Source of the DNA: JAEZFI01 sp044508215
Lineage (GTDB): Bacteria > Actinomycetota > Acidimicrobiia > Acidimicrobiales > Microtrichaceae
Assembly (NCBI GenBank): GCA_044508215.1
Contig: JBIQID010000083.1
Coordinates: 1-14,156 of the forward strand
Length of the DNA: 14,156 nucleotides
Direction: 5' to 3'
Shown here piece by piece: positions 7,472-14,156 of the stretch. A program made the translations under genes and the position numbers. Positions within the stretch are counted from its first letter, which is position 1; every line of letters begins with the position of its first letter. The notes below the pieces were generated by a model, which ran no database searches, was not told where the DNA came from, and saw nothing but the letters and a program-made list of their open reading frames with translations.

Positions 7472-8793
7472 GACTCGATCACCCGCAGCACCGACCCGAC
7501 GCTGAGGACGACGTCAAGCGCGGCGAGGTCCTTGAGCGTCGCCCGGAGGTCGGCCTCGCGGGCCGAGTGGGTGATGAAGACGAGGCGGGCGTCGTCGCCG
7601 AGGCCCTCCTGCTCCATGGAGCGGATCGACACCTCGTGCTCCCCGAACACGTTGGCCACCGCGGCGAGCACACCGGGGCTGTCGGCCACGCGGAGGTTCA
7701 GGTAGAAGGGCGATCGCAGCTCGTCGATGGGCCGGATGGGGGCTCGTCGCATCTGCCCGATGCGACCAGCGCCACCGCCACGGAGGTTGCCCGCCGCGTC
7801 GATCACGTCGCCGAGCACCGCCGATGCCGTGGGGAAGCCGCCGGCGCCACGCCCGTAGAACATGAGGTCGCCGACCGCCTCGCCCTGCACGAACACGGCG
7901 TTGAAGCTGTCGCGCACCGTCGCGAGCGGATGGGCGTCGGGGACCATCGCAGGGTGGACCCTCACCGCCACGGAGCCGTCGTCGAAGTGCTCGCAGATGG
8001 CGAGCAGCTTGATCGTGTAGCCCAGCTGGGCGGCGAACGCGATGTCGGCCACGTCGATGCCGGAGATGCCCTCGTGGTAGACGTCGCCGGCCACCACCCG
8101 GGTGCCGAAGGCGATCGAGGCGATGATCGCCGCCTTGGCACCGGCGTCGTAGCCCTCGACATCAGCGGTCGGGTCCCGCTCGGCGTACCCGAGGCTCTGC
8201 GCCTCGGCCAGGGCGTCGTGGTAGCTGGTGCCGTGGGAGGACATCTGGCTGAGGATGAAGTTGGTCGTTCCGTTGACGATGCCCATGACGCGGGTGATCC
8301 GCTCCCCCACGAGCGACTCGCGGAGCGGTCGGATGAACGGGATGCCGCCCGCCACCGCCGCCTCGAACAACAGGTCGACGCCTGATGCCTCGGCCATGGC
8401 GAACAGCTCGTCGCCGACGTTGGCGAGCAGCTCCTTGTTGGCGGTGACCACCGGCTTGCGGGCCTTCAGCGCCTCGGTGATGAACTCGCGGGCGGGCTCG
8501 ATCCCGCCGAGCACCTCGACCACGAGGTCGACCGAGGGGTCGCCGACGACCTCGGCGCCGTCGGTGGTCCAGACGTCGGACGGCAGGTCGACGCCGCGGT
8601 CCTTGCTGAGGCTGTGGACCGCCACCTTGCCGATCTGGAGCCGCACGCCCGTGCGGGCGGCGATGACGTCGGCCTCGCTCTGCACGAGGTGGACGAGGGC
8701 GGACCCCACGTTTCCGCACCCGAGCAGCCCCAGGGTGACCGGCCGCGCCTCTCCCGAGGAGCCGGCGGGTGCTGGGTGGTGGGAGGCGTCCAT
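7468..8793 (-). CDS. hom: Homoserine dehydrogenase with C-terminal ACT domain
   Basis: Reduces aspartate semialdehyde to homoserine with NAD(P)H, the branch point to threonine and methionine. 441 aa from ATG 8793. Features: Rossmann GLLGCGNVGSA (about residues 22-32); VVTANKELLA (about 115-124) with the conserved lysine; GGIPFIRPLRE and GIVNGTTNFIL (about 149-181), family hallmarks; ERDPTADVEGYDAGAKA (about 206-221) with the catalytic Asp and Lys; and a C-terminal ACT domain, LRVADSPGVLAAVANVF (from about 368), as in monofunctional actinobacterial enzymes feedback-inhibited by threonine. A GTG three codons upstream (8802) is an alternative start, but it lies inside the candidate -10 box and no Shine-Dalgarno is seen, so leaderless ATG 8793 is preferred. 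The stop overlaps the thrC start by four bases. Confidence 0.95.
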   Translation of the reverse strand: MDASHHPAPAGSSGEARPVTLGLLGCGNVGSALVHLVQSEADVIAARTGVRLQIGKVAVHSLSKDRGVDLPSDVWTTDGAEVVGDPSVDLVVEVLGGIEPAREFITEALKARKPVVTANKELLANVGDELFAMAEASGVDLLFEAAVAGGIPFIRPLRESLVGERITRVMGIVNGTTNFILSQMSSHGTSYHDALAEAQSLGYAERDPTADVEGYDAGAKAAIIASIAFGTRVVAGDVYHEGISGIDVADIAFAAQLGYTIKLLAICEHFDDGSVAVRVHPAMVPDAHPLATVRDSFNAVFVQGEAVGDLMFYGRGAGGFPTASAVLGDVIDAAGNLRGGGAGRIGQMRRAPIRPIDELRSPFYLNLRVADSPGVLAAVANVFGEHEVSIRSMEQEGLGDDARLVFITHSAREADLRATLKDLAALDVVLSVGSVLRVIES

Positions 8794-8800
8794 CGGGTCC

Positions 8801-8831
8801 ACGCTACCCGTGGGCCGCCGCGACCCCTGAA
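8801..8831 (-). promoter_or_regulatory. Candidate leaderless promoter of hom-thrC
   Basis: TAGCGT (8801-8806) fits TAnnnT and ends seven bases before ATG 8793, the spacing expected when transcription begins at the start codon. A weak -35, TTCAGG (8826-8831), is 19 bases upstream. It lies in the 57-base gap after the GGDEF-EAL gene. Confidence 0.45.
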
Positions 8832-8850
8832 GGCGTTCCGGTGCGATCGC

Positions 8851-10617
8851 TCAGGCGGGGACGCCGAGCTGCAGCCGCTGCCGGAGGGCGTCCGCCGGCA
8901 TGGGCCGGCCGAGGTGGAACCCCTGCGCGAACCTGAACCCGAGGTCCGCGAGCACCGCCGCCTCGCTCTCCGACTCGCAGCCCTCGACCACGCACGACAC
9001 GCCCAGCTCGGAGGCCATCGAGCCGATCGAGGCGAGCAGCTGGCGAGCCCGGGGGTCGACCTCGACGCCGCGCAGGAGGGACTGGTCCAGCTTCAGCACC
9101 TCGACTGGCAGGTGCCGGAGACGTCCGAGCGATGAGTAGCCGGCGCCGAAGTCGTCGACGGCCAGCCCGAGGCCCCAGCCCGTCAGCTCGTCCAACCGCT
9201 CGGCGATGTCGCGGCTCTTCAGCGTCATGGCCTCCTCGGTGATCTCCACCACGATCTCCTCGGGCGGGAGGCCGGTGGCGATCAGCAGGTGGTGGAGGCG
9301 ATCGAGGCTCGCCTTCGTGGCGAGCTGCTCGGGGCTGAGGTTCACGAAGAGCTTCGGCGCCGGCCCCGGCAGCTCGTCGCGGAGGTCGACCCACGCCGAC
9401 GCTGCCGCCTGGAGGGCCTGCTCCGAGACGACCGCCATCAGGCCGGCGTTCACGGCGAGCGCGAGGAACTCGCCCGCCGGGATCACGCCGTACTGCGGGT
9501 GGCTCCAGCGGAGCAGCGATTCGACGCCCACGACGCTCCCGTCGGTGAGGTCGACGATCGGCTGGAAGTAGGTGAGCATCCGCTCCTGGCTGAGCTCGGT
9601 GAGGTCCAGGTGGGCGCGGAGGCCGGCTCGGCCCTCGAAGAGGCGCTCCTCGTCGGCGAGCACCGTGCAGCTGCGGCCCGCCTCCTTCGCCCGGAACAGC
9701 GCTTCGTTCGCTTGGCGGAGCACCTCCCCCGGTTCGTCGGTGGGCTCGGCGAGGGCGATGCCGACGCTGAGCCCCACCTCGACGAGCTCGTCGTGGATGC
9801 GGAACGGCCGCGAGACGTCCCGGATCAGGCGCCGGGCCACCTGCTCGGCGACCTCGGGCCCCTCCACGTCGGGGAGGAGCACGAGGAACTCGTCACCACC
9901 GAACCGGCAGAGCACGTCGGACGGCCGGAGCGAGGCGGTGAGGCGGGACGCCACCGCTCGCAGGAGCTCGTCCCCCATCTGGTGGCCGAGGCGGCTGTTC
10001 ACGTCCTTGAAGCGGTCGAGGTCGCAGAAGAGCAGGTACACGGACTCGCCGCGGCGCTCCGACAGCGCGACGAGCTGCGGGTACAGCTCGAAGAACAGGG
10101 TGCGGTTCGGGAGGCCGGTGAGCGCGTCGTGGTGGGCGAGGTGCGCCAGCCGCTCGGTCGCCCGGCGGTCGGACGTGACGTCCTGGATCGAGAGCAGCAC
10201 CCCGCGGCGAGGGGCGGCGGTGGTCAGCGCAGTGAACTCGACCCGGTACCAGCGGTCGTCGCCGTCCACGGTCCAGGCGTACTCCACGTGGCGGGCGGAG
10301 GTCTCGCCCAGTGCCACCGCCCGGAAGGCGTCTCCTGCGGCTGCGTCCATGCGGCCGGGCACATCGAGGTCGGCGTCGCACTCGGCGAGGAGGTCGCAAC
10401 CGGGGCCGCAGCCCTCGCCCCGGCCGGTCACGCGGCGGAAGTCTGCCCAGCGGCTGTTGGTCTCCCGCAGGATGCCGTGCTCGTCGCAGAGGGCCGCCGC
10501 CTGCGGCAGCGCCTCCAGCAGCTCATCGACGGTGAGGTCCTCCATGGGAGGGACCTCGCGAACCGTCGGTGCGCACGCTTCGGCATCCCCCTCCGTCACC
10601 CAGACCTCCACCGCCAT
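8851..10617 (-). CDS. PAS-GGDEF-EAL cyclic-di-GMP synthase/phosphodiesterase
   Basis: Cytosolic signalling protein of 588 aa predicted to make and/or break cyclic-di-GMP. A PAS-like sensor (about residues 30-150) contains three cysteines, C70, C74 and C80. The GGDEF domain (about 160-320) has an intact RFGGDEF (GGDEF at 240-244) and a product-inhibition I-site RPSD (231-234) exactly five residues before it. The EAL domain (about 340-585) has ESLLR (366-370) in place of EALLR but keeps the ExLxR pattern, and the other expected catalytic positions look intact: N426, E458, D488-D489 (DDFGAGYSSL), K509, E545 and Q565. Both activities are therefore plausible. No membrane segment is evident. ATG 10617 is used; the internal ATG at 10545 (MEDLTVDE) has GAGG eight bases upstream and is a serious alternative, with the PAS still complete. 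It lies inside the aspartate-pathway cluster, between lysA and hom. Confidence 0.94.
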   Translation of the reverse strand: MAVEVWVTEGDAEACAPTVREVPPMEDLTVDELLEALPQAAALCDEHGILRETNSRWADFRRVTGRGEGCGPGCDLLAECDADLDVPGRMDAAAGDAFRAVALGETSARHVEYAWTVDGDDRWYRVEFTALTTAAPRRGVLLSIQDVTSDRRATERLAHLAHHDALTGLPNRTLFFELYPQLVALSERRGESVYLLFCDLDRFKDVNSRLGHQMGDELLRAVASRLTASLRPSDVLCRFGGDEFLVLLPDVEGPEVAEQVARRLIRDVSRPFRIHDELVEVGLSVGIALAEPTDEPGEVLRQANEALFRAKEAGRSCTVLADEERLFEGRAGLRAHLDLTELSQERMLTYFQPIVDLTDGSVVGVESLLRWSHPQYGVIPAGEFLALAVNAGLMAVVSEQALQAAASAWVDLRDELPGPAPKLFVNLSPEQLATKASLDRLHHLLIATGLPPEEIVVEITEEAMTLKSRDIAERLDELTGWGLGLAVDDFGAGYSSLGRLRHLPVEVLKLDQSLLRGVEVDPRARQLLASIGSMASELGVSCVVEGCESESEAAVLADLGFRFAQGFHLGRPMPADALRQRLQLGVPA

Positions 10618-10648
10618 GCGAGCCGGCCGCCTGACCCGCTCGATGGCG

Positions 10649-10679
10649 ATCCTACGACCTTGCGGAAGGGTGACGGCAA
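10649..10679 (-). promoter_or_regulatory. Candidate promoter of the GGDEF-EAL gene
   Basis: TAGGAT (10649-10654) as -10 and TTGCCG (10674-10679) as -35, 19 bases apart, would start transcription near 10642, about 25 bases before ATG 10617. It stands downstream of the two hairpins that follow lysA, which supports a separate transcription unit. Confidence 0.42.
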
Positions 10680-10703
10680 GGTGTCGGAGCGATGACGGGA
10701 TCT

Positions 10704-10748
10704 CCGGTCCGGATGAGCGGGACCGGGAGGGCCCCCGGCGGTCCGGGG
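10704..10748 (-). terminator. Tandem GC hairpins downstream of lysA
   Basis: Two adjacent inverted repeats follow the lysA stop: CCCCGG-ACCG-CCGGGG (10733-10748 in minus orientation, six perfect pairs, four-base loop) and CCGGTCC with GGACCGG (10704-10726, seven pairs, nine-base loop). No T-run follows. Such U-less or tandem hairpins are often proposed as terminators in high-GC actinobacteria. Confidence 0.45.
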
Positions 10749-10762
10749 ACGGCTCGCCGGGC

Positions 10763-12034
10763 TCAGACGTCGAGGCGGACGAGGTCGTCGAGCGTCTCGC
10801 GGCGCACCACTTCGCGCACCCCGCCCGAGCCCACGAAGACCACGGCTGGCCGCAGCAGGCGGTTGTAGTTCGACGCCATCGAGTAGCCGTAGGCGCCGGT
10901 GACGGGTGTCGAGATGATGTCGTCGACGGCCAGGTCGTCGGGCACCCAGCCCTCCCGCACCAGCAGGTCGCCCGACTCGCAGTGCTTGCCCACCAGCCGG
11001 ATCGGCGTGGGGCGGTCGGCCCCGGCCCGGGCCGGGACGAAGGTCTCGTAGCCCGACCCGTAGAGCACTGGGCGCGGGTTGTCGCTCATCCCACCGTCCA
11101 CCGACACGTAGGTGCGGATGCCGGGGATCACCTTGATCGTGCCCACCGTGTAGAGCGTCATGGCGGCCTGGGCGGCGATCGAGCGGCCCGGCTCGGCGGT
11201 GACGCGGCTCTCGATGCCCGCGGCGCGGCACACGTCGAGCACCGTGGTGGCCCACTCGGTGATGCTCGGCGACTCCTCCCCCTCGACGTAGGCGACGCCG
11301 AGGCCACCGCCCACGCACAGCTCCTCGAGGTCGACCGACCGCGCGAGCGGAGCGATCACCTCGAGCGCCTTCGCGAAGTTCGTCACGTCGAAGACCTGCG
11401 ACCCGATGTGCACGTGGATGCCGCGCAGGCGGAGCGAGGCCGCCTCCCGCGCCCGGGCGAGCGCCTCGATCGCGGCACCCGATGCCAGTCCGAACCCGAA
11501 CTTCGAGTCCTCCTGGCCGGTCTGGACGAACTCGTGGGTGTGGACCTCGACGCCGGGCGTGACCCGGAGGAGCACCTCGGGCGGCTCGAGGCCCGACGCC
11601 ACGAGTGCGTCGATGCGGTCCATCTCCACGAAGCTGTCGACGACGATCCGCCCGACACCGGCGCGCATCGCCATCTCGAGCTCGGCGACCGACTTGTTGT
11701 TGCCGTGGAGGACGCAGCGCTCCGCCGGCACCCCGGCCGTCAGCGCCACGTGCAGCTCGCCGCCGGAGGCGACGTCGATCATCAGCCCTTCCTCGTGCGC
11801 GAGGCGCGCCATCGCCTGGCAGAGGAACGCCTTCGAGGCGTACGCCACCCCGTCGCCGAACGCCTCGTAGGCCTCGCGGCAGCGGGCGCGCAGGTGGTCT
11901 TCGTCGTAGACGAAGAGCGGCGTGCCGAACTGCTCGGCGAGCCCCGCCACGTCGTTGCCGTGCAGGGTGAGCCGGCCGTCGACGCCGATCGCTGCGCCGT
12001 CCGGGAGGAGCGACATCGGCAGTGGACCTGCCAT
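10763..12034 (-). CDS. lysA: Diaminopimelate decarboxylase
   Basis: PLP-dependent fold-III decarboxylase converting meso-diaminopimelate to lysine, the final lysine step; cytosolic. 423 aa, usual length. Motifs in order: VAYASKAFLCQAM with the PLP lysine K68; VLHGNNKS (108-115); KFGFGL (178-183); GIHVHIGSQ (205-213); VGGGLGVAYVEGE (241-253), phosphate binding; TAEPGRS (279-285); SVDGGMSDNPRP (311-322); HCESGD (351-356); GAYGYSMASNYN (380-391). The start ATG 12034 shares its A with the argS stop (TGATG). A GGAG five bases upstream supports that start over the in-frame ATG six codons later, and implies translational coupling to argS. The argS-lysA pairing is typical of actinobacteria. Confidence 0.97.
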   Translation of the reverse strand: MAGPLPMSLLPDGAAIGVDGRLTLHGNDVAGLAEQFGTPLFVYDEDHLRARCREAYEAFGDGVAYASKAFLCQAMARLAHEEGLMIDVASGGELHVALTAGVPAERCVLHGNNKSVAELEMAMRAGVGRIVVDSFVEMDRIDALVASGLEPPEVLLRVTPGVEVHTHEFVQTGQEDSKFGFGLASGAAIEALARAREAASLRLRGIHVHIGSQVFDVTNFAKALEVIAPLARSVDLEELCVGGGLGVAYVEGEESPSITEWATTVLDVCRAAGIESRVTAEPGRSIAAQAAMTLYTVGTIKVIPGIRTYVSVDGGMSDNPRPVLYGSGYETFVPARAGADRPTPIRLVGKHCESGDLLVREGWVPDDLAVDDIISTPVTGAYGYSMASNYNRLLRPAVVFVGSGGVREVVRRETLDDLVRLDV

Positions 12035-13635
12035 CACATCTCCGTGGGTGCGGAGACGCCGAGGACACCGAGCCCGGCTCGCAGGCCGACCCCAGCTGCG
12101 GCGGCGAGCCACCAGCGGGCGTCCCGGACGGCCGGCTCGACGTCGCCCTTGTGGATCGGGCAGTCGTGGTAGAAGCCGTGGACCGCCGCGGCCAGCTCCC
12201 GCACCCACGAGGTGACACGGTGCGGCGCCCGCTCCCTCACCGACACCGCCATGACGTGGTCGAGGTCGGAGAGCACACGCAGCACGTCGAGCTCGCGCTC
12301 CATCGTGAGCGGCGAGAGATCGACGTCGTCGAGCGGGGGGCGGACGAGGCCGCGCTCGGCCGCCACGCGGTCGACCGAGCAGAGGCGCGCGTGGGCCATC
12401 TGGCAGTAGAAGACCGGGTTGTCCATCGACTTCGAGACGATCAGGCCGAGGTCGACGGTCTGCGGGGAGTCGACCGACTGGAGCAGGTAGGTGAACCGGG
12501 TCGCGTCGGCGCCGACCTCGTCGAGGATGTCGCGCAGCTCGATCAGCTCGCCGGTCCGCTTGGAGATCTTCACCTCCTCGCCGTCGCGCAGCAGCCGCAC
12601 CATCTGCGTGATGGCCACCTCGAGCTGGTCCGGTGAATGGCCGAGCGCCTCGATGGCGGCGCGCATCCGAGGCACGTAGCCGTGGTGGTCGGCGCCCCAC
12701 ACGTTGAGCAGCAGGTCGAAGCCCCGGGCGAACTTGTCGCGGTGGTAGGCGATGTCGGGGAGGAGGTAGGTGAAGCTCCCGTCGCTCTTCACGAGGACGC
12801 GGTCCTTGTCGTCGCCGTAGTCGGTGGAGCGCAGCCACACCGCACCGTCGGCCTCGTAGGTGACACCGCGCTCGGCCAGGTCCGCGAGCGTCGTCTCGAT
12901 CTCGCCGCGGCCGACCATCTCCCGCTCGGAGAACCACTCGTCGAAGTGCACGCCGAGGGTGGCGAGCACCTCGCGCTGGTCGGCGAGCGCCCTCGCGTAG
13001 CCGTACTCGAGCGGGTCGTCGTCGCTGTTGAGGCCCTTCGCCCACTCGACGATGTAGGCGCCGTGGTAGCCGCCTTCGGGCGGCTCCTCGCCGGCTGCCC
13101 GGGCAGCGATCGACTCGCCCATCTTCTGCATCTGGGAGCCGCGGTCGTTGATGTAGAACTCGCGCTGCACCCGGTGGCCGGACCATTCGAGGAGCCGGGC
13201 CACGGCGTCGCCGAACACGGCCCCGCGTGCGTGGCCTGCGTGCAGCGGGCCCGTGGGGTTGGCCGACACGAACTCGACCAGCACCGAGCGGTCGGCGCCC
13301 AGGTCGCTGCGGCCGAGGTCGTCGCCGGCGGCGACGGTGGCGCGCAGGACGTCGTGCAGCCAGGTGGGGCGCAGCCGGAAGTTCACGAAGCCCGGACCGG
13401 CCAGCTCGACGGCGTCCACGTGGTCTGGCGGCGCGGACATCAGGTCGTCGACGAGCGCCTGGGCCAGCTCGCGGGGGTTCCGGCCGGCTGCCTTCGCGGT
13501 GGCCATCGCCACGTTGGTGGACCAGTCGCCGTGCTCGGCGCGGGCCGGGCGTTCGAGGCTGATCGTGGCGGGTGGCTCGACGCCGAGGCGTGTGAGTGAG
13601 GAGCGGAGCGCGGCGTCGAGGAGGTCGGTGATCAC
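12034..13635 (-). CDS. argS: Arginyl-tRNA synthetase
   Basis: Class I aminoacyl-tRNA synthetase that charges tRNA-Arg. 533 aa, slightly short of the common 550-590. Seen: an N-terminal Add-1-like domain (about 1-105) ending in GPGFVNFRL (80-88); the catalytic domain with EFVSANPTGPLHAGHARGA (HIGH box as HAGH, 132-135); REFYINDRGSQM (158-169); LLPDIAYHRDKF; NVWGADHHGY (311-320); KMSKS loop as KISKRTG (356-362), a usual ArgRS deviation; and the C-terminal anticodon-binding DALR domain with NPVFYCQMAHARL (406-418). The start is GTG at 13635, with only a weak upstream GGA. Its promoter region is shared back to back with a tRNA-Arg gene. First gene of the argS-lysA unit. Confidence 0.97.
   Translation of the reverse strand: MITDLLDAALRSSLTRLGVEPPATISLERPARAEHGDWSTNVAMATAKAAGRNPRELAQALVDDLMSAPPDHVDAVELAGPGFVNFRLRPTWLHDVLRATVAAGDDLGRSDLGADRSVLVEFVSANPTGPLHAGHARGAVFGDAVARLLEWSGHRVQREFYINDRGSQMQKMGESIAARAAGEEPPEGGYHGAYIVEWAKGLNSDDDPLEYGYARALADQREVLATLGVHFDEWFSEREMVGRGEIETTLADLAERGVTYEADGAVWLRSTDYGDDKDRVLVKSDGSFTYLLPDIAYHRDKFARGFDLLLNVWGADHHGYVPRMRAAIEALGHSPDQLEVAITQMVRLLRDGEEVKISKRTGELIELRDILDEVGADATRFTYLLQSVDSPQTVDLGLIVSKSMDNPVFYCQMAHARLCSVDRVAAERGLVRPPLDDVDLSPLTMERELDVLRVLSDLDHVMAVSVRERAPHRVTSWVRELAAAVHGFYHDCPIHKGDVEPAVRDARWWLAAAAGVGLRAGLGVLGVSAPTEM
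12040..12043 (-). promoter_or_regulatory. lysA ribosome-binding site inside argS
   Basis: GGAG lies five bases before the lysA ATG and within the last codons of argS. It fixes the lysA start at 12034. Confidence 0.65.
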
Positions 13636-13673
13636 GTGGTTCCAGGCGGGGATCCGTGGGGGCGGGCTCCGGC

Positions 13674-13703
13674 ATCGTACCGGGAGGGGGTCGGCGGCCC
13701 GAA
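13674..13703 (-). promoter_or_regulatory. Candidate argS promoter
   Basis: TACGAT (13674-13679) fits TAnnnT, and TTCGGG (13698-13703) lies 18 bases upstream. The predicted start near 13666 gives a leader of about 30 nt. Confidence 0.42.
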
Positions 13704-13709
13704 CGGGGA

Positions 13710-13736
13710 TTGGCCCTGCGCGCGACCGGCTAACCT
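13710..13736 (+). promoter_or_regulatory. Candidate tRNA-Arg promoter
   Basis: TAACCT (13731-13736) fits TAnnnT, with TTGGCC (13710-13715) 15 bases upstream. The start would fall about 20 bases before the tRNA. A small hairpin, CCCCG-TGAC-CGGGG (13744-13757), lies in the leader. Confidence 0.4.
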
Positions 13737-13762
13737 CGGCACGCCCCGTGACCGGGGACCCC

Positions 13763-13837
13763 GCCCTCGTAGCTCAGGGGATAGAGCATCGGCCTCCGGA
13801 GCCGTGTGCGCAGGTTCGAATCCTGCCGAGGGCACCA
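13763..13837 (+). tRNA. tRNA-Arg, anticodon CCG
   Basis: Complete 75-base cloverleaf with encoded CCA. Acceptor GCCCTCG (13763-13769) pairs with CGAGGGC (13827-13833); D-stem GCTC/GAGC; anticodon stem TCGGC/GCCGT with loop CTCCGGA (13794-13800), giving anticodon CCG (13796-13798); T-arm GCAGG-TTCGAAT-CCTGC (13810-13826); discriminator A then CCA. The outermost anticodon-stem pair (13789 with 13805) is T-T, the only mismatch. It reads CGG codons, heavily used in high-GC genomes, and lies divergent from argS, whose product charges it. Confidence 0.97.
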
Positions 13838-13862
13838 GGTGGCGCCGAAGGCCTGGCTGTTG

Positions 13863-14156
13863 TCAGCGGGCTCGCTTCGGCGGCCCGTCCCTGTGCGACA
13901 TCGACATCTCGATCGAGTGGATCCGATCCAGAGCCCGCATGGCGGTGACCAGGGCGACGAGCGGCGTCTCGTCGAGCGACGCAACGCCGATCAGGTTTCC
14001 GTCGGGGTCCACGATCGGGTCGTCGAGCGCGACGATCAGCTGGGCCCGCTCCCTGACGGCCGGGTCTATCAGGACCTCGCCGTCTCGGAGGACGATCGTG
14101 GCGTCGACGCCGTCGAGTGATCCTCTGACCACATATGTGGTCGACTCCGGCGACAC
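13863..14156 (-). CDS. Small conserved-looking protein of unknown function (may extend past edge)
   Basis: An open frame of 97 codons ending at TGA 13863; a GTG at 14154-14156 at the very edge could be its start, or the gene may continue beyond the window. I do not recognise the family. The protein is soluble, without membrane segments or Cys. It has alternating short hydrophobic runs (TTYVVRGSL, ATIVLRDGEVLID, AQLIVALDDPIVD, NLIGVASLDETPLVALVTAMRAL) that suggest a small beta-rich fold followed by a helix, and a basic tail ending PPKRAR. It runs towards the tRNA-Arg gene, whose 3' end is 25 bases away. A real gene is favoured by the balanced, non-Arg/Pro-skewed composition, unlike shadow frames in this DNA. 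Confidence 0.72.
   Translation of the reverse strand: MSPESTTYVVRGSLDGVDATIVLRDGEVLIDPAVRERAQLIVALDDPIVDPDGNLIGVASLDETPLVALVTAMRALDRIHSIEMSMSHRDGPPKRAR

Noticed and set aside
9572..12172. An 866-codon plus-strand open frame across the GGDEF-EAL and lysA genes
   Set aside because: It is antisense to two well-supported genes and crosses their promoter and hairpin region. Its composition is low-complexity Arg/Ser/Ala with no recognisable motif.
10763..13675. A 970-codon frame joining an argS-antisense-frame segment to lysA
   Set aside because: Only the part from ATG 12034 matches lysA. The upstream portion is an out-of-frame reading of argS, rich in Arg and Pro, and lysA has its own GGAG and start.
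13635..13762. A T-box or other amino-acid riboswitch upstream of argS, and a lysine riboswitch upstream of lysA
   Set aside because: The argS leader is only about 30 nt and shows no T-box sequence. lysA overlaps argS, leaving no room for a leader.
1..14156. CRISPR array, insertion sequence, integrase or prophage remnant
   Set aside because: No repeat-spacer pattern, transposase motifs, terminal inverted repeats or composition break was seen, and the tRNA-Arg 3' end is not followed by an integrase or a repeated half-site within the window.

Overview
This is a chromosomal window from a very high-G+C bacterium (about 70% by eye). The gene set and order, argS-lysA-hom-thrC-(thrB position)-rho on the minus strand, is the classic core arrangement of Actinomycetota. 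A deep-branching lineage such as Acidimicrobiia is possible, but that is only a guess. No IS element, phage gene, CRISPR array or other clear mobile DNA is visible, so the window reads as ordinary housekeeping chromosome with a few substitutions and insertions.

Reading the minus strand in the direction of transcription (high to low coordinates): a 97-codon protein of unknown function at the right edge; a plus-strand tRNA-Arg(CCG) divergent from argS; argS and lysA, overlapping by one base; tandem GC hairpins; a PAS-GGDEF-EAL cyclic-di-GMP protein with its own candidate promoter; hom and thrC, overlapping by four bases and preceded by a candidate leaderless promoter; a plus-strand Baeyer-Villiger-type flavin monooxygenase; an ApgM/COG3635-family protein; a CPA1-type cation/proton antiporter with a TrkA-N domain; and the first 381 codons of rho, which runs off the left edge.

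The aspartate pathway is represented by homoserine dehydrogenase (hom), threonine synthase (thrC) and diaminopimelate decarboxylase (lysA). The step between hom and thrC, homoserine kinase, normally comes from a GHMP-kinase ThrB encoded between thrC and rho. Here no GHMP kinase is present, and that position holds a phosphoglycerate-mutase-superfamily protein of the clade annotated as 'proposed homoserine kinase'. The most informative reading of the window is that this protein is the missing homoserine kinase.

Two further points stand out. Rho has a long disordered N-terminal extension with a perfect six-copy Q-Q-G/N repeat followed by an arginine-rich block. The rho gene also appears to have a long C-rich, G-poor leader behind an extended -10 promoter, consistent with Rho-dependent autoregulation. 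All promoter and terminator calls were made by eye and are tentative.
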